Below are positions 16,398-23,643 of a stretch of DNA of 64,000 nt, piece by piece. This stretch comes from JBKBUF01 sp046290815 (GTDB lineage Bacteria > Bacteroidota > Bacteroidia > Cytophagales > Cytophagaceae). Numbering within the stretch: the first letter of the stretch is position 1; every line of letters begins with the position of its first letter. The notes under the pieces were generated by a model. It was not told the DNA's origin, made no database searches, and saw nothing but the letters and a program-made list of their open reading frames with translations. The stretch covers positions 1 to 64,000 of the forward strand of contig JBKBUF010000007.1 in the NCBI GenBank assembly GCA_046290815.1. The letters are read 5' to 3'. The translations under genes were made by a program, and so were the position numbers.

Positions 16398-16439
16398 CCC
16401 TGTTCAAAAATAATGATATTCGTCATTTTTTGAACAGGG
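16398..16439. repeat. 42-bp palindrome overlapping operator D
   Basis: Perfect 13-bp arms CCCTGTTCAAAAA and TTTTTGAACAGGG enclose the inner inverted repeat ATGAT-ATTC-GTCAT. It begins 40 bp after the ldhA stop. No U tract follows, so it is a poor rho-independent terminator. It may be a composite operator, or a 3' hairpin that was reused as an operator for the regulator gene downstream. Confidence 0.75.
16413..16426 (+). promoter_or_regulatory. Fnr-type operator D (ATGAT-ATTC-GTCAT)
   Basis: Seven of ten positions match TTGAT-N4-ATCAA, including both TGA/TCA cores. The perfect -7 element TAGCTTTG lies 59 bp downstream (16472). It would make the first Crp/Fnr gene subject to control by itself or its paralogue. 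Confidence 0.6.
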
Positions 16440-16471
16440 GAAATGTCATTCCCGCCACAAATTTTTATAGG

Positions 16472-16479
16472 TAGCTTTG
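16472..16479 (+). promoter_or_regulatory. -7 promoter element TAGCTTTG
   Basis: Exact TAnnTTTG, 57 bp before the start codon of the first Crp/Fnr gene. No TTTG occurs at the -33 distance, which suggests dependence on an activator at operator D. Confidence 0.55.
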
Positions 16480-16535
16480 GGTAATATTGCTTAATTCAAT
16501 CGAGGTGAGCTATTAATTTTAAAATCCCGAGCATT

Positions 16536-17237
16536 ATGAAAGTAAATACCCTTTCCTGCGAAAGTTGCCAGACAAGAAAGAATTCATTGTTTACGCACTG
16601 CAAACCTGATGAGCTGTCTCAATTATCCAATAATAAAAATTGTATTACCTATAAAAAAGGTCAAATTATATTTCATGAGGGGAGCAAACCATTCGGTGTT
16701 TATTGTCTTAATGCCGGCAAAGTAAAATTGTGTAAAAGTAATAGTGAAGGGAAAGAACAAATTGTACGGCTTGCTAAACCAGGAGATTTTATCGGTTATA
16801 GAGCATTTATGGCAGATAGTATCTATTCAGGATCTGCAGTGGCTATGGAAGAATCTACCGTATGTTTTATACCCAGAGAAGAATTTGAAAAACTGGTAGG
16901 TAGCAATAAGAAGTTTTCGCTGGAGTTTATGAAACAATTATCCTCAGCGCTTGGTCTGGCTGAAGAAAGACTGGCGAAGTTGGCAATGAAACCTGTAAGA
17001 GAGAGGATCGCAGAGGCGTTGGTTTTACTCAACTCAACTTACAATCCTGATCATAATCCGGCATTTGAAATGATGATATCAAGAGAGGATCTGGCGAGTC
17101 TTGTAGGAACTGCTAAAGAAACCGCTATTAGATTCTTATCTGAATTGAAGGAAGAAAATATTATAGCTACACACGGAAGCGCCATCAAGGTAATTGATAT
17201 GGATAAGTTGATTAAAATAAGTAACCTTTACGATTAA
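16536..17237 (+). CDS. Crp/Fnr-family transcription regulator (first copy)
   Basis: 233 residues. An N-terminal Cys-bearing stretch (C8, C11, C22) is followed by the cyclic-nucleotide-binding-like beta barrel (FHEGSKPFGVYCLNAGKVKL, VRLAKPGDFIGYRAF), a dimerisation helix, and a C-terminal winged helix (ISREDLASLVGTAKETAIRFLSEL without break). The recognition helix keeps Glu and Arg in the E-x3-R spacing (KETAIRF) used by FNR and CRP to read TGA half sites. The cysteines are spaced differently from E. coli FNR, so an Fe-S cluster is possible but unproven; direct oxygen, redox or NO sensing is inference. It lies in the middle of the usp/ldhA cluster and is preceded by operator D. Confidence 0.9.
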   Translation: MKVNTLSCESCQTRKNSLFTHCKPDELSQLSNNKNCITYKKGQIIFHEGSKPFGVYCLNAGKVKLCKSNSEGKEQIVRLAKPGDFIGYRAFMADSIYSGSAVAMEESTVCFIPREEFEKLVGSNKKFSLEFMKQLSSALGLAEERLAKLAMKPVRERIAEALVLLNSTYNPDHNPAFEMMISREDLASLVGTAKETAIRFLSELKEENIIATHGSAIKVIDMDKLIKISNLYD

Positions 17238-17239
17238 TA

Positions 17240-17253
17240 TTGAGCTTAATCAT
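17240..17253 (+). promoter_or_regulatory. Fnr-type operator E (TTGAG-CTTA-ATCAT)
   Basis: Eight of ten positions match TTGAT-N4-ATCAA. It begins 2 bp after the stop of the first Crp/Fnr gene, and the degenerate -7 element CATCTTTA follows at 58 bp (17298-17305). It controls the universal stress protein at 17338. Confidence 0.55.
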
Positions 17254-17297
17254 TTCCGATAATTTTAATCGTCATATCATTTTACTTTAACATGATG

Positions 17298-17305
17298 CAT
17301 CTTTA
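17298..17305 (+). promoter_or_regulatory. degenerate -7 element CATCTTTA
   Basis: Keeps the A and TTT of TAnnTTTG at the conserved distance from operator E. It is weak alone; the call rests on the shared geometry. Confidence 0.35.
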
Positions 17306-17337
17306 AAAAAAAATAAGTCAGTTTTAAATTTTTATTT

Positions 17338-18183
17338 ATGAATATTAAAAAAATATCTGTCCCGACCGATTTCTCTGAGAATTCTTTGAAAGCTCTTGAG
17401 TCAGCATGTCATACAGCAAGAAAATTTTCTGCTGAAGTTGACCTTATTCATTTTATAGCTGCGCCGGTGGGCCATTTTGTAAGCAGCGGTACATATGAAA
17501 CTTCATTTGAAGATAAACTTTTTGTGATGAAGGCTATTGAAAAAGCTTCTTCAAAGCTTAAAGTAATAAAGGATGATGTAAAATTTGTCGGCGTGCGCAT
17601 TAATACGATAGTTAAAGTGATAAATGATGAAAGTGATTTTTCGAAAGACAGTGCATTTCAAGGAGCTGACCTGATCGTAATGTCAACAGAAGGAGATCAT
17701 TCATCCTTTAAAATATTTGGTGATACTAATGCAATGGATGTTGCGTTTAAAGCGAACTGTCCTGTACTTACCATTAAAGAAGGATTGGTAATAGAAAAAG
17801 TACGTACATTAGTTTTGCCAACTGATTTTAAGAGTGAAAACATTGAGTTTATTTCATTTGTCAAATATCTGCAGGAGATGTACGACTTTAAGCTTCATAT
17901 CATTTACATCAATTCCTTAATCGGGGGATTGCATGACAAGAAAGAGGTAGAAGGTGCAATGAAGGCCTTTGTTAAAAGATATAATTTGAAGAATTTTGAA
18001 TTCAAATTTATTCCGGACCTTACCAGTTATACAGGAATTGTCAATTATGCAGAGGAGGTAAATGCTGATATAATTGCATTACATACTCATTCCGGCAAAG
18101 GTTTTTTTCATTGGGGAGGTGGTGTTTCAGGAGATTTGATCAGGTATTCTTCCACCCCTGTATTAACCTGCAGGTTGACTTAG
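17338..18183 (+). CDS. universal stress protein, two UspA domains (divergent)
   Basis: 281 residues, two Usp domains beginning MNIKKISVPTDFSENSLKA and VRTLVLPTDFKSENIEFI. The ATP loop is degenerate in domain 1 (MSTEGDHSSFKIFGDTN), and domain 2 has HTHSGKGFFHWGGGVSGD, glycine-rich but unlike the standard motif. It is the most divergent of the four Usp proteins in the window. Single-gene unit behind operator E, convergent with the second Crp/Fnr gene across a shared terminator. Confidence 0.9.
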   Translation: MNIKKISVPTDFSENSLKALESACHTARKFSAEVDLIHFIAAPVGHFVSSGTYETSFEDKLFVMKAIEKASSKLKVIKDDVKFVGVRINTIVKVINDESDFSKDSAFQGADLIVMSTEGDHSSFKIFGDTNAMDVAFKANCPVLTIKEGLVIEKVRTLVLPTDFKSENIEFISFVKYLQEMYDFKLHIIYINSLIGGLHDKKEVEGAMKAFVKRYNLKNFEFKFIPDLTSYTGIVNYAEEVNADIIALHTHSGKGFFHWGGGVSGDLIRYSSTPVLTCRLT

Positions 18184-18199
18184 TCATTCTGCTTTTCTT

Positions 18200-18239
18200 A
18201 ATTCTGTTCAGGATTTTTTAATACTTCCTGAACAGAATT
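18200..18239. terminator. bidirectional terminator between usp and the second Crp/Fnr gene
   Basis: 14-bp perfect arms AATTCTGTTCAGGA/TCCTGAACAGAATT around a 12-base AT-rich loop, between convergent stop codons. It shares the CTGTTCA/TGAACAG word with the palindrome at 16398. Confidence 0.75.
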
Positions 18240-18240
18240 T

Positions 18241-18942
18241 CTATTGTTCCATATCAGACAGTAATCTTTCAAGATTTATGATTCTGATTTTTTTCTTTTC
18301 AAAAGACAAGATTCCACAATCTTTGTATTCAGATAATATCCTGATTACTGTTTCTTTTGAAGTTCCAACCAGACAGGCAAGCTCTTCTCTTTTTAAAGCA
18401 ATGTCAATTAGGCTTTCCCGGTCGTTGGTGCCAAAATGATTATTCAATTCAATTAAGGTGGCCGCAAGTCTTTGTTTTACTGATTCAGTCGAGATACTAT
18501 AAAGCTTCGATTTTAAATCATGCATTTGCTTACAGTTTTTACTTAATAATTCATTGCAAAACTTCAGATTGTTTTCCTTTATTTTAATTATGGTGTTTCG
18601 TGGTATGAAACATATTGTTGCATCTTCCACCACATCTACAGTATAATTGTATGGAGATTCATTGATAATGGCCGTTAATCCTATAAGGTCACCTTTTCTA
18701 TAAATCCTGATAATCTGGTTCTTCTCCCGGTTGCCTATATAGGATTTTAATACTCCGGTTTGAAGACAATAAACACCTAATGGCATAGTGTCCGGAAAAA
18801 TTATTATCTGACCCTTTTTATAATTAAAGCAGGTTTTGTCATTTGATAAATTTTCAAGTTCTTCTGCTTCTAAATGTTTAAATGAGGAATTACAAATACA
18901 GTTGCAAGCCTTGCAATTCACATTTTCTTTTTTGTTGATCAT
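18241..18942 (-). CDS. Crp/Fnr-family transcription regulator (second copy)
   Basis: 233 residues, the same length and layout as the copy at 16536, to which it is clearly paralogous (NYKKGQIIIF..MPLGVYCLQTGVLKS; GDLIGLTA; REELACLVGTSKETVIRILSEY). Four cysteines lie close together at the N-terminus (NCKACNCICN, C10, C13, C15, C17), a pattern able to hold a metal or Fe-S cluster or form disulfides. The DNA-recognition helix again has E-x3-R. It is transcribed towards the first copy, with a usp gene between them, and its own upstream region holds operator F. Two paralogues with different Cys sets suggest two different redox signals read out at the same class of site (inference). Confidence 0.9.
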   Translation of the reverse strand: MINKKENVNCKACNCICNSSFKHLEAEELENLSNDKTCFNYKKGQIIIFPDTMPLGVYCLQTGVLKSYIGNREKNQIIRIYRKGDLIGLTAIINESPYNYTVDVVEDATICFIPRNTIIKIKENNLKFCNELLSKNCKQMHDLKSKLYSISTESVKQRLAATLIELNNHFGTNDRESLIDIALKREELACLVGTSKETVIRILSEYKDCGILSFEKKKIRIINLERLLSDMEQ

Positions 18943-19019
18943 AATCGGGGTTTAATAAAACAGGGAATTAGTGGGTGACTTTAACGATCATTAGGATAGT
19001 TTTACATTTGATCATTTTG

Positions 19020-19027
19020 TAAAAGTC
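19020..19027 (-). promoter_or_regulatory. degenerate -7 element GACTTTTA
   Basis: On the minus strand it keeps the A and TTT of TAnnTTTG, 58 bp from operator F. It would give a leader of about 70 bases for the second Crp/Fnr gene. Confidence 0.35.
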
Positions 19028-19071
19028 AGTAAAAGGAATTAGGAAATGTATGATTTAAAAATCATTGGATA

Positions 19072-19085
19072 ATGATCATTATCAT
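19072..19085 (-). promoter_or_regulatory. Fnr-type operator F (ATGAT-AATG-ATCAT)
   Basis: A symmetric site with eight of ten matches to TTGAT-N4-ATCAA, lying within the 14-bp palindrome ATAATGATCATTAT and its extension. Two more GATCATT words (near 18985 and 19010) lie between it and the gene, so the control region may bind several dimers. Confidence 0.55.
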
Positions 19086-19093
19086 TGGTTTGA

Positions 19094-20107
19094 TTATTTC
19101 CAGTCTTTAGAATCCTGATAATCCGAAGACTTTGATTGACCTCTTTTTTCAAAAATTTTCTTCATGATCTGACTTCCTGCTATGGCTGTGAAAAGAATTA
19201 TAAAATATCCTGTGGTAAGTGTAGTAAAACTGTATTGACTTAAATCTTTCAGCATTGCCAGAAAATATGCAGAAAACCATGATACTACCGAAATGCCTCC
19301 TAAAGCAAATGCAATTATTTTTAGCAGTTCGTATTTTTTATTTCTGTCTTCATTGCGAAACGAAATTTTTTTCAGCTTAGGGGTTACATACAAATTTAGA
19401 AGGATCCCATTGATTATCGCTACTGCTACTGTTATCATTTTAGTAAGAAATCTAGGGGAATTTCTGAATGTTTCTTCGTCGCCATAGTATAATGCTACAC
19501 CTGTTACAATTATCAGACCCAATCCTGCAATTATTAATTGAGATATAAGGTGCATTATTCCGGCTTCACGTATGTGAAGTTTAAAATCCCGAAGAAAGTG
19601 GAAAAACATGATATCAATTACGGCAGTGCCTCCAACTCCAAATATTACTCCCAAAACATGAAAAGTAAGTGTTACCTGATAGGTCTCCTGCAGGAGAGGA
19701 ATCATTCTTACATTAAAGCCCGATACAATTAAATAGAATATCAGACTGCAATAAACTATTTTAACCAGGCACAACTTGCAAATTTCTTTAAATGCAAAGA
19801 ATCTCATTGCTATCTCATAGAGCAGCAAATAAACTATAACACCTGTAAGTGCTAATACTGCAAGATCAACCTCAGGGAAGCCTGAATTTGTTATTAGTAA
19901 CATCAAGTGGGTGATGCCAACTAAAGCATAATATGCCATGAATAATTTTTCTATAGCGAATCCAAGGAACATAGAATGCCTGATTTGATCCAAGGGGTCA
20001 TGTTCAGGATCATCTGGCCTTTTTGCATCAGATTTTTTTAGAGCATAAATAGCTGTAACAAATCCTAAAATGCAGACCAATATAATAGAAACTAACAGGA
20101 ATACCAT
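19094..20107 (-). CDS. polytopic membrane protein, N-terminal half VKOR-like
   Basis: 337 residues with about nine hydrophobic segments. The N-terminal half has four helices ending in EICKLCLVKIVYCSLIFYLI, a CxxC at the start of a helix as in vitamin K epoxide reductase/DsbB-like quinone-linked oxidoreductases. The second, luminal cysteine pair of VKOR is not apparent. The C-terminal half (FHVLGVIFGVGGTAVIDIMFFHFL, LISQLIIAGLGLIIVTGVALYY) has spaced His residues like small haem-binding or DUF2214-type membrane proteins. Function unknown; a redox role is inferred from the CxxC, the histidines and the position beside the Crp/Fnr genes. Confidence 0.75.
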   Translation of the reverse strand: MVFLLVSIILVCILGFVTAIYALKKSDAKRPDDPEHDPLDQIRHSMFLGFAIEKLFMAYYALVGITHLMLLITNSGFPEVDLAVLALTGVIVYLLLYEIAMRFFAFKEICKLCLVKIVYCSLIFYLIVSGFNVRMIPLLQETYQVTLTFHVLGVIFGVGGTAVIDIMFFHFLRDFKLHIREAGIMHLISQLIIAGLGLIIVTGVALYYGDEETFRNSPRFLTKMITVAVAIINGILLNLYVTPKLKKISFRNEDRNKKYELLKIIAFALGGISVVSWFSAYFLAMLKDLSQYSFTTLTTGYFIILFTAIAGSQIMKKIFEKRGQSKSSDYQDSKDWK

Positions 20108-20170
20108 TCAGTTCAGGTGTTGTATGTTGCTAACCTAAAAATGACATAGTTGTTTTTTTTGATTTTTAAC

Positions 20171-20249
20171 AAAAAAAAGACTGTCTCAAAGTCGCCTCAA
20201 ACCTTAAAAGTATTATTCAATCAGGTTTGGATTGTCTTTGAGACAGCCT
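20171..20249 (-). terminator. terminator of sucC
   Basis: Long hairpin on the minus strand: AGGCTGTCTCAAAG pairs with CTTTGAGACAGTCT (one G-U), with inner complementarity CAAACCT/AGGTTTG, followed by eight U residues (A run at 20171-20178 on the plus strand). Confidence 0.85.
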
Positions 20250-20271
20250 ATGTTAAAGTTATAAAGGATGA

Positions 20272-21465
20272 TTAGCCCTTAAGCACTTCTTTTACTTTTG
20301 CAGCAGCATCTTTTAAGAGAATTGCCGATACTACTTTTAATCCTGAATTATTAATGATTTGAGCTCCTTCTTCTGCATTGGTACCTTGTAGTCTTACTAT
20401 GATAGGCACTTTTATGTTTCCAATTTTCTTATAAGCTTCCACTACACCGTTGGCTACTCTGTCGCATCTTACGATACCTCCGAATATATTGATCAGAATG
20501 GCCTTAACATTCGGGTCTTTCAGAATGATTCTAAAACCAGCCTCAACTGTTTGTGCATTAGCTCCACCACCCACATCAAGGAAGTTTGCGGGTTCTCCTC
20601 CCGAAAGCTTTATAATATCCATCGTGGCCATTGCAAGTCCTGCTCCATTAACCATACAGCCAACGTTTCCGTCAAGCTTTACATAATTTAATCCCGACGC
20701 AGAAGCTTCAACTTCTAACGGATCTTCCTCTGTGATGTCTCTAAGTTCAATAAAATCTTTGTGCCTGTACAATGCATTGTCATCAAGGTTAACTTTTGCA
20801 TCTACTGCTAATATTTTATCATCTGATGTTTTTAGTACTGGATTTATTTCAAACATTGAAGAATCAGTTTCTTCATAAGCCTTATAAAGTGCATGTATAA
20901 ATTTCACCATTTCTTTAAAAGCTTCGCCTTCCAGCCCTAAAAGGAAAGCTATTTTTCGTGCCTGAAATGGTTGAAGTCCTACTCTTGGATCTATATGCTC
21001 TCTTATTAGTTTCTCAGGATGTTTTTCTGCAACCTCTTCGATATCCATTCCGCCTTCTGTACTTGCAATTATTACATTTCGGCTAACTGTTCTATCAAGA
21101 AGTATAGAAAGATAAAACTCTTTTGGTTGTGATGCACCCGGATAATATACATCCTGAGATATTAATACTTTGTTTACTTTTTTTCCTTCCGGACCTGTTT
21201 GTTTGGTGATAAGCTGCATTCCCAGGATTTGTCCTGAAAGTTCTTTTACCTGATCAAGATTTTTGGCTACTTTTACTCCTCCTCCTTTACCTCTTCCTCC
21301 AGCGTGTATCTGGGCTTTTACTACATACCATTCGGTGCCTGTTTGTGCGTTAAGTTTTTTTGCAGCTTCTACAGCGCCTTCAACAGTATCGGCTACAATG
21401 CCTTCCTGTATGCGGACTCCATACTTTTTAAGTATGTCTTTTCCTTGATATTCGTGTATATTCAT
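20272..21465 (-). CDS. sucC: succinyl-CoA ligase (ADP/GDP-forming), beta subunit
   Basis: TCA-cycle enzyme subunit: succinyl-CoA + phosphate + ADP to succinate + ATP. The N-terminal ATP-grasp domain contains MNIHEYQGKDILKKYGV and KAQIHAGGRGKGGGVKVAKN. Metal and nucleotide residues lie in FEINPVLKTSDDKILAVDAK, and the C-terminal ligase domain has FLDVGGGANAQTVEAGF and NIFGGIVRCD. 397 residues, standard. The alpha subunit gene (sucD) is not adjacent, as is usual in Bacteroidota. Confidence 0.97.
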   Translation of the reverse strand: MNIHEYQGKDILKKYGVRIQEGIVADTVEGAVEAAKKLNAQTGTEWYVVKAQIHAGGRGKGGGVKVAKNLDQVKELSGQILGMQLITKQTGPEGKKVNKVLISQDVYYPGASQPKEFYLSILLDRTVSRNVIIASTEGGMDIEEVAEKHPEKLIREHIDPRVGLQPFQARKIAFLLGLEGEAFKEMVKFIHALYKAYEETDSSMFEINPVLKTSDDKILAVDAKVNLDDNALYRHKDFIELRDITEEDPLEVEASASGLNYVKLDGNVGCMVNGAGLAMATMDIIKLSGGEPANFLDVGGGANAQTVEAGFRIILKDPNVKAILINIFGGIVRCDRVANGVVEAYKKIGNIKVPIIVRLQGTNAEEGAQIINNSGLKVVSAILLKDAAAKVKEVLKG

Positions 21466-21649
21466 AATAAATGGTTAAAGATACTTTTCAATTAATACCT
21501 GGTTGCACGAATCTATAATATTTATATTTTAATATCAAGCTATAAATGATTTAAGTAGTGCTTAGGGAAATATTGATCAGCTTGGGTTAAATTGTAAAAA
21601 AATGATCCTTTTGAAGGGTAATTTGTTTAATATTGAGTAGTCTTTTCTT

Positions 21650-22309
21650 ATGGTTATACTTGAAGCAAAACAGATTAAAAAATCGTATCCAAGCCTGGAG
21701 GTTTTAAAAGGAATTGATTTACAAATACAAAAGGGCGAGATAGTCTCTATTGTAGGAGCATCAGGCGCCGGGAAAACTACCTTGCTGCAAATTCTTGGTA
21801 CCTTGGATAAGCCTGATTCCGGCTCGTTGGTTTTAAACGGCCAGGAGTTGTTTCGTATGAATGATGAATTGTTGGCTCAATTCAGAAACAGGAACATAGG
21901 ATTTATATTTCAGTTTCATAACCTGTTACCTGAGTTTACCTGTCTTGAAAATGTTTGCCTGCCAGGATTTATAGGCGGATTAGAAAAGAAAAATATTGAG
22001 TCCAAAGCGAGACAGTTGTTGTCCAGACTTGGGCTTGATCACAGACTAAACCATCGACCTTCCGAGTTATCAGGCGGGGAGCAGCAAAGGACTGCTGTGG
22101 CAAGAGCATTAGTGAATTCTCCCGCTATCATTTTTGCTGACGAGCCTAGTGGCAATCTGGATTCTCATAATGCAGAAGAATTACATAAGCTGTTTTTTGA
22201 GTTAAGAGAAGAATTTAACCAGACATTCGTCATCGTTACCCACAATGAGCATTTGGCGGAAGCCGCTGATCGTAAACTTGAAATGATAGATGGAAGAATA
22301 GTTTATTAA
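21650..22309 (+). CDS. lolD: ABC transporter ATP-binding protein, LolD family
   Basis: 219 residues. Walker A GASGAGKTT, Q loop FQFHNLLPEFT, signature LSGGEQQRTAVARAL, Walker B IIFADEPSGNLD, H loop VTHNEHLA. NLLPEFT and the overall similarity place it with LolD/MacB-type ATPases that drive lipoprotein release from the inner membrane or related mechanotransmission. Its permease partner (LolC/E-like) is not next to it, so the LolD assignment is by sequence similarity only. Confidence 0.88.
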   Translation: MVILEAKQIKKSYPSLEVLKGIDLQIQKGEIVSIVGASGAGKTTLLQILGTLDKPDSGSLVLNGQELFRMNDELLAQFRNRNIGFIFQFHNLLPEFTCLENVCLPGFIGGLEKKNIESKARQLLSRLGLDHRLNHRPSELSGGEQQRTAVARALVNSPAIIFADEPSGNLDSHNAEELHKLFFELREEFNQTFVIVTHNEHLAEAADRKLEMIDGRIVY

Positions 22310-22585
22310 GTAAGTTTTTTGTGTGGCTAACGATTTTTTGATTTATTTTATTCTTTTTTTTATTTTAAATCACATCCAATTACTTGTTTTAATATTTATA
22401 TTTTTTTTTGTTAGTTATTGATAATCAGTAATTGTAATTTTTTTTATTCTTGCAAAAAACATTTTAATATTACACTAGTTCTGTAGATATAAGTTCCTGT
22501 AATATTATTTACAAAAGGAATTCTTCGGTGGGTTGGTGAGGTAGGATTTTTAATATATCGTGTAAGTTTAAAATGTTTATGAATT

Positions 22586-23092
22586 ATGACTACTATTGAA
22601 TTTAACAATCTGGTTTATACAGCTTCGAAATCTTTGAAATATCCGGCCTTAAAATTTACCCATAACCAGGCTGATGCAAATGATCTTATTCAGGATACTA
22701 TATTAAAGGCATTAAGAAATAAGACAAAATTTAAAAAGGGGACCAATATTAAAGCATGGTTATATATTATAATGAAGAATACCTTCATTAGTAATTACCA
22801 TAAAATTGATAAAAGAAATAGCTTGGTTGATCCTATCGATGATGATTATGCATTGAATGTGCCTACCACAATTACATTTAATGATGGCACGACCAATATT
22901 GCAATGGATGAAATCAATAAAGCAATTAATAGTCTTGATAAGGTCTTTCGTGAGCCATTTATGATGCATTTTTCCGGATATAAATATGAAGAAATCGCGG
23001 AAAAGCTAAAAATTCCAATGGGTACTGTGAAAAACAGAATACACGTGGCCAGAAAAACATTGATGGCAGCATTAAAAGACTATAAAATCTGA
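22586..23092 (+). CDS. ECF-type sigma factor (tandem copy 1)
   Basis: 168 residues. Sigma region 2 spans about 15-85 (NQADANDLIQDTILKALRN, then IKAWLYIIMKNTFISNYHK), with region 4 at the end (YKYEEIAEKLKIPMGTVKNR), a normal ECF layout. The paralogue 550 bp downstream is nearly identical in regions 2 and 4 but differs in the linker (around DPIDDDYALNVPTTITF). No anti-sigma factor or signalling receptor lies next to it, unlike the usual FecI/FecR arrangement. A strong terminator follows directly, so it is a single-gene unit. Confidence 0.92.
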   Translation: MTTIEFNNLVYTASKSLKYPALKFTHNQADANDLIQDTILKALRNKTKFKKGTNIKAWLYIIMKNTFISNYHKIDKRNSLVDPIDDDYALNVPTTITFNDGTTNIAMDEINKAINSLDKVFREPFMMHFSGYKYEEIAEKLKIPMGTVKNRIHVARKTLMAALKDYKI

Positions 23093-23116
23093 TTCGTCCT
23101 AAAGTTGAGACACTTG

Positions 23117-23139
23117 AGCCGGGTTATCCCGGCTTTTTT
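23117..23139 (+). terminator. terminator of sigma copy 1
   Basis: AGCCGGG-TTAT-CCCGGCT stem-loop followed by T5, 24 bp after the stop codon. Confidence 0.92.
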
Positions 23140-23360
23140 GTTTTAAAGTGATTCAATATTACATTAACATGATTTTAAAAATATCTTAATTGATATTTTA
23201 TATTACATTAATGTCGTTCTCTTGATATTTTGTGTAATATATCTTGTAAAAATACATAATTGTGGATAAAATTTGCTTGAAAATAAGTTGTTTATGGTGT
23301 TTTGTTAATAAGATGTTGAAAAATATTGAATCAATTTTATGTAAAAATATTGCTTCAATG

Positions 23361-23392
23361 CTTGCGGGAAATCAATTTTTATTTTACTTTTG
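23361..23392 (+). promoter_or_regulatory. promoter (CTTG-N20-TACTTTTG)
   Basis: The -7 element TACTTTTG is an exact TAnnTTTG, with CTTG (three of four of TTTG) 20 bp upstream. It would produce a transcript starting near 23398 that carries the 53-residue ORF and, if it reads on, sigma copy 2. Confidence 0.5.
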
Positions 23393-23429
23393 ATACGTAA
23401 TTCAAGTAAAAACATTACAACAAGTTTTT

Positions 23430-23591
23430 ATGAAATCCATCAAAAAACATAGGGGAGTGATAGTTAATCAAAATCTGGTTTCAATAAATGTTAGTACCAG
23501 GGTTTCCGAGTCCTCCGCAATTTCTCATCTCCAGAAAAAAGTTGAATGGTTCAGGAAAAGGTATAATCTGGATAAAGCTGAAGTTTTTTAA
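23430..23591 (+). CDS. 53-residue protein between tandem sigma factors
   Basis: Short ORF starting MKSIKKHRGVIVNQNLVSIN and ending YNLDKAEVF. Basic N-terminus, then a probable beta strand pair (GVIVNQNLVSINVSTRV), then an amphipathic helix (ISHLQKKVEWFRKRY). No hydrophobic segment, so it is not a membrane anti-sigma factor of the usual type. It has a good promoter in front and ends 52 bp before the ATG of sigma copy 2. It could be a small regulator of the sigma factor or an unrelated microprotein; no family recognised. Confidence 0.5.
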   Translation: MKSIKKHRGVIVNQNLVSINVSTRVSESSAISHLQKKVEWFRKRYNLDKAEVF

Positions 23592-23643
23592 ATCAGACCT
23601 AACTAATTAAAAAAATAATCCTTAAACTAAACGAAACAATATT

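Larger units (their letters stand above)
23093..23429. other. 337-bp intergenic region between the two sigma genes
   Basis: It holds the copy-1 terminator, two direct copies of ATATTACATTAA (23156-23167 and 23200-23211), two TTGATATTTT words (around 23190 and 23220), and the promoter of the 53-residue ORF at its right end. The remainder is plain AT-rich DNA. Confidence 0.6.

Noticed and set aside
20159..20172. Fnr-like site TTGAT-TTTT-AACAA upstream of the VKOR-like membrane gene
   Set aside because: Good match to the consensus, but it lies in an A/T homopolymer region and no -7-like element is present at the 58-bp distance shared by the other six sites; that position falls on the start codon.
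22310..22585. Small ORFs or structured RNA between lolD and sigma copy 1
   Set aside because: Very AT-rich homopolymer runs, no ATG-initiated frame of note and no stable hairpin.
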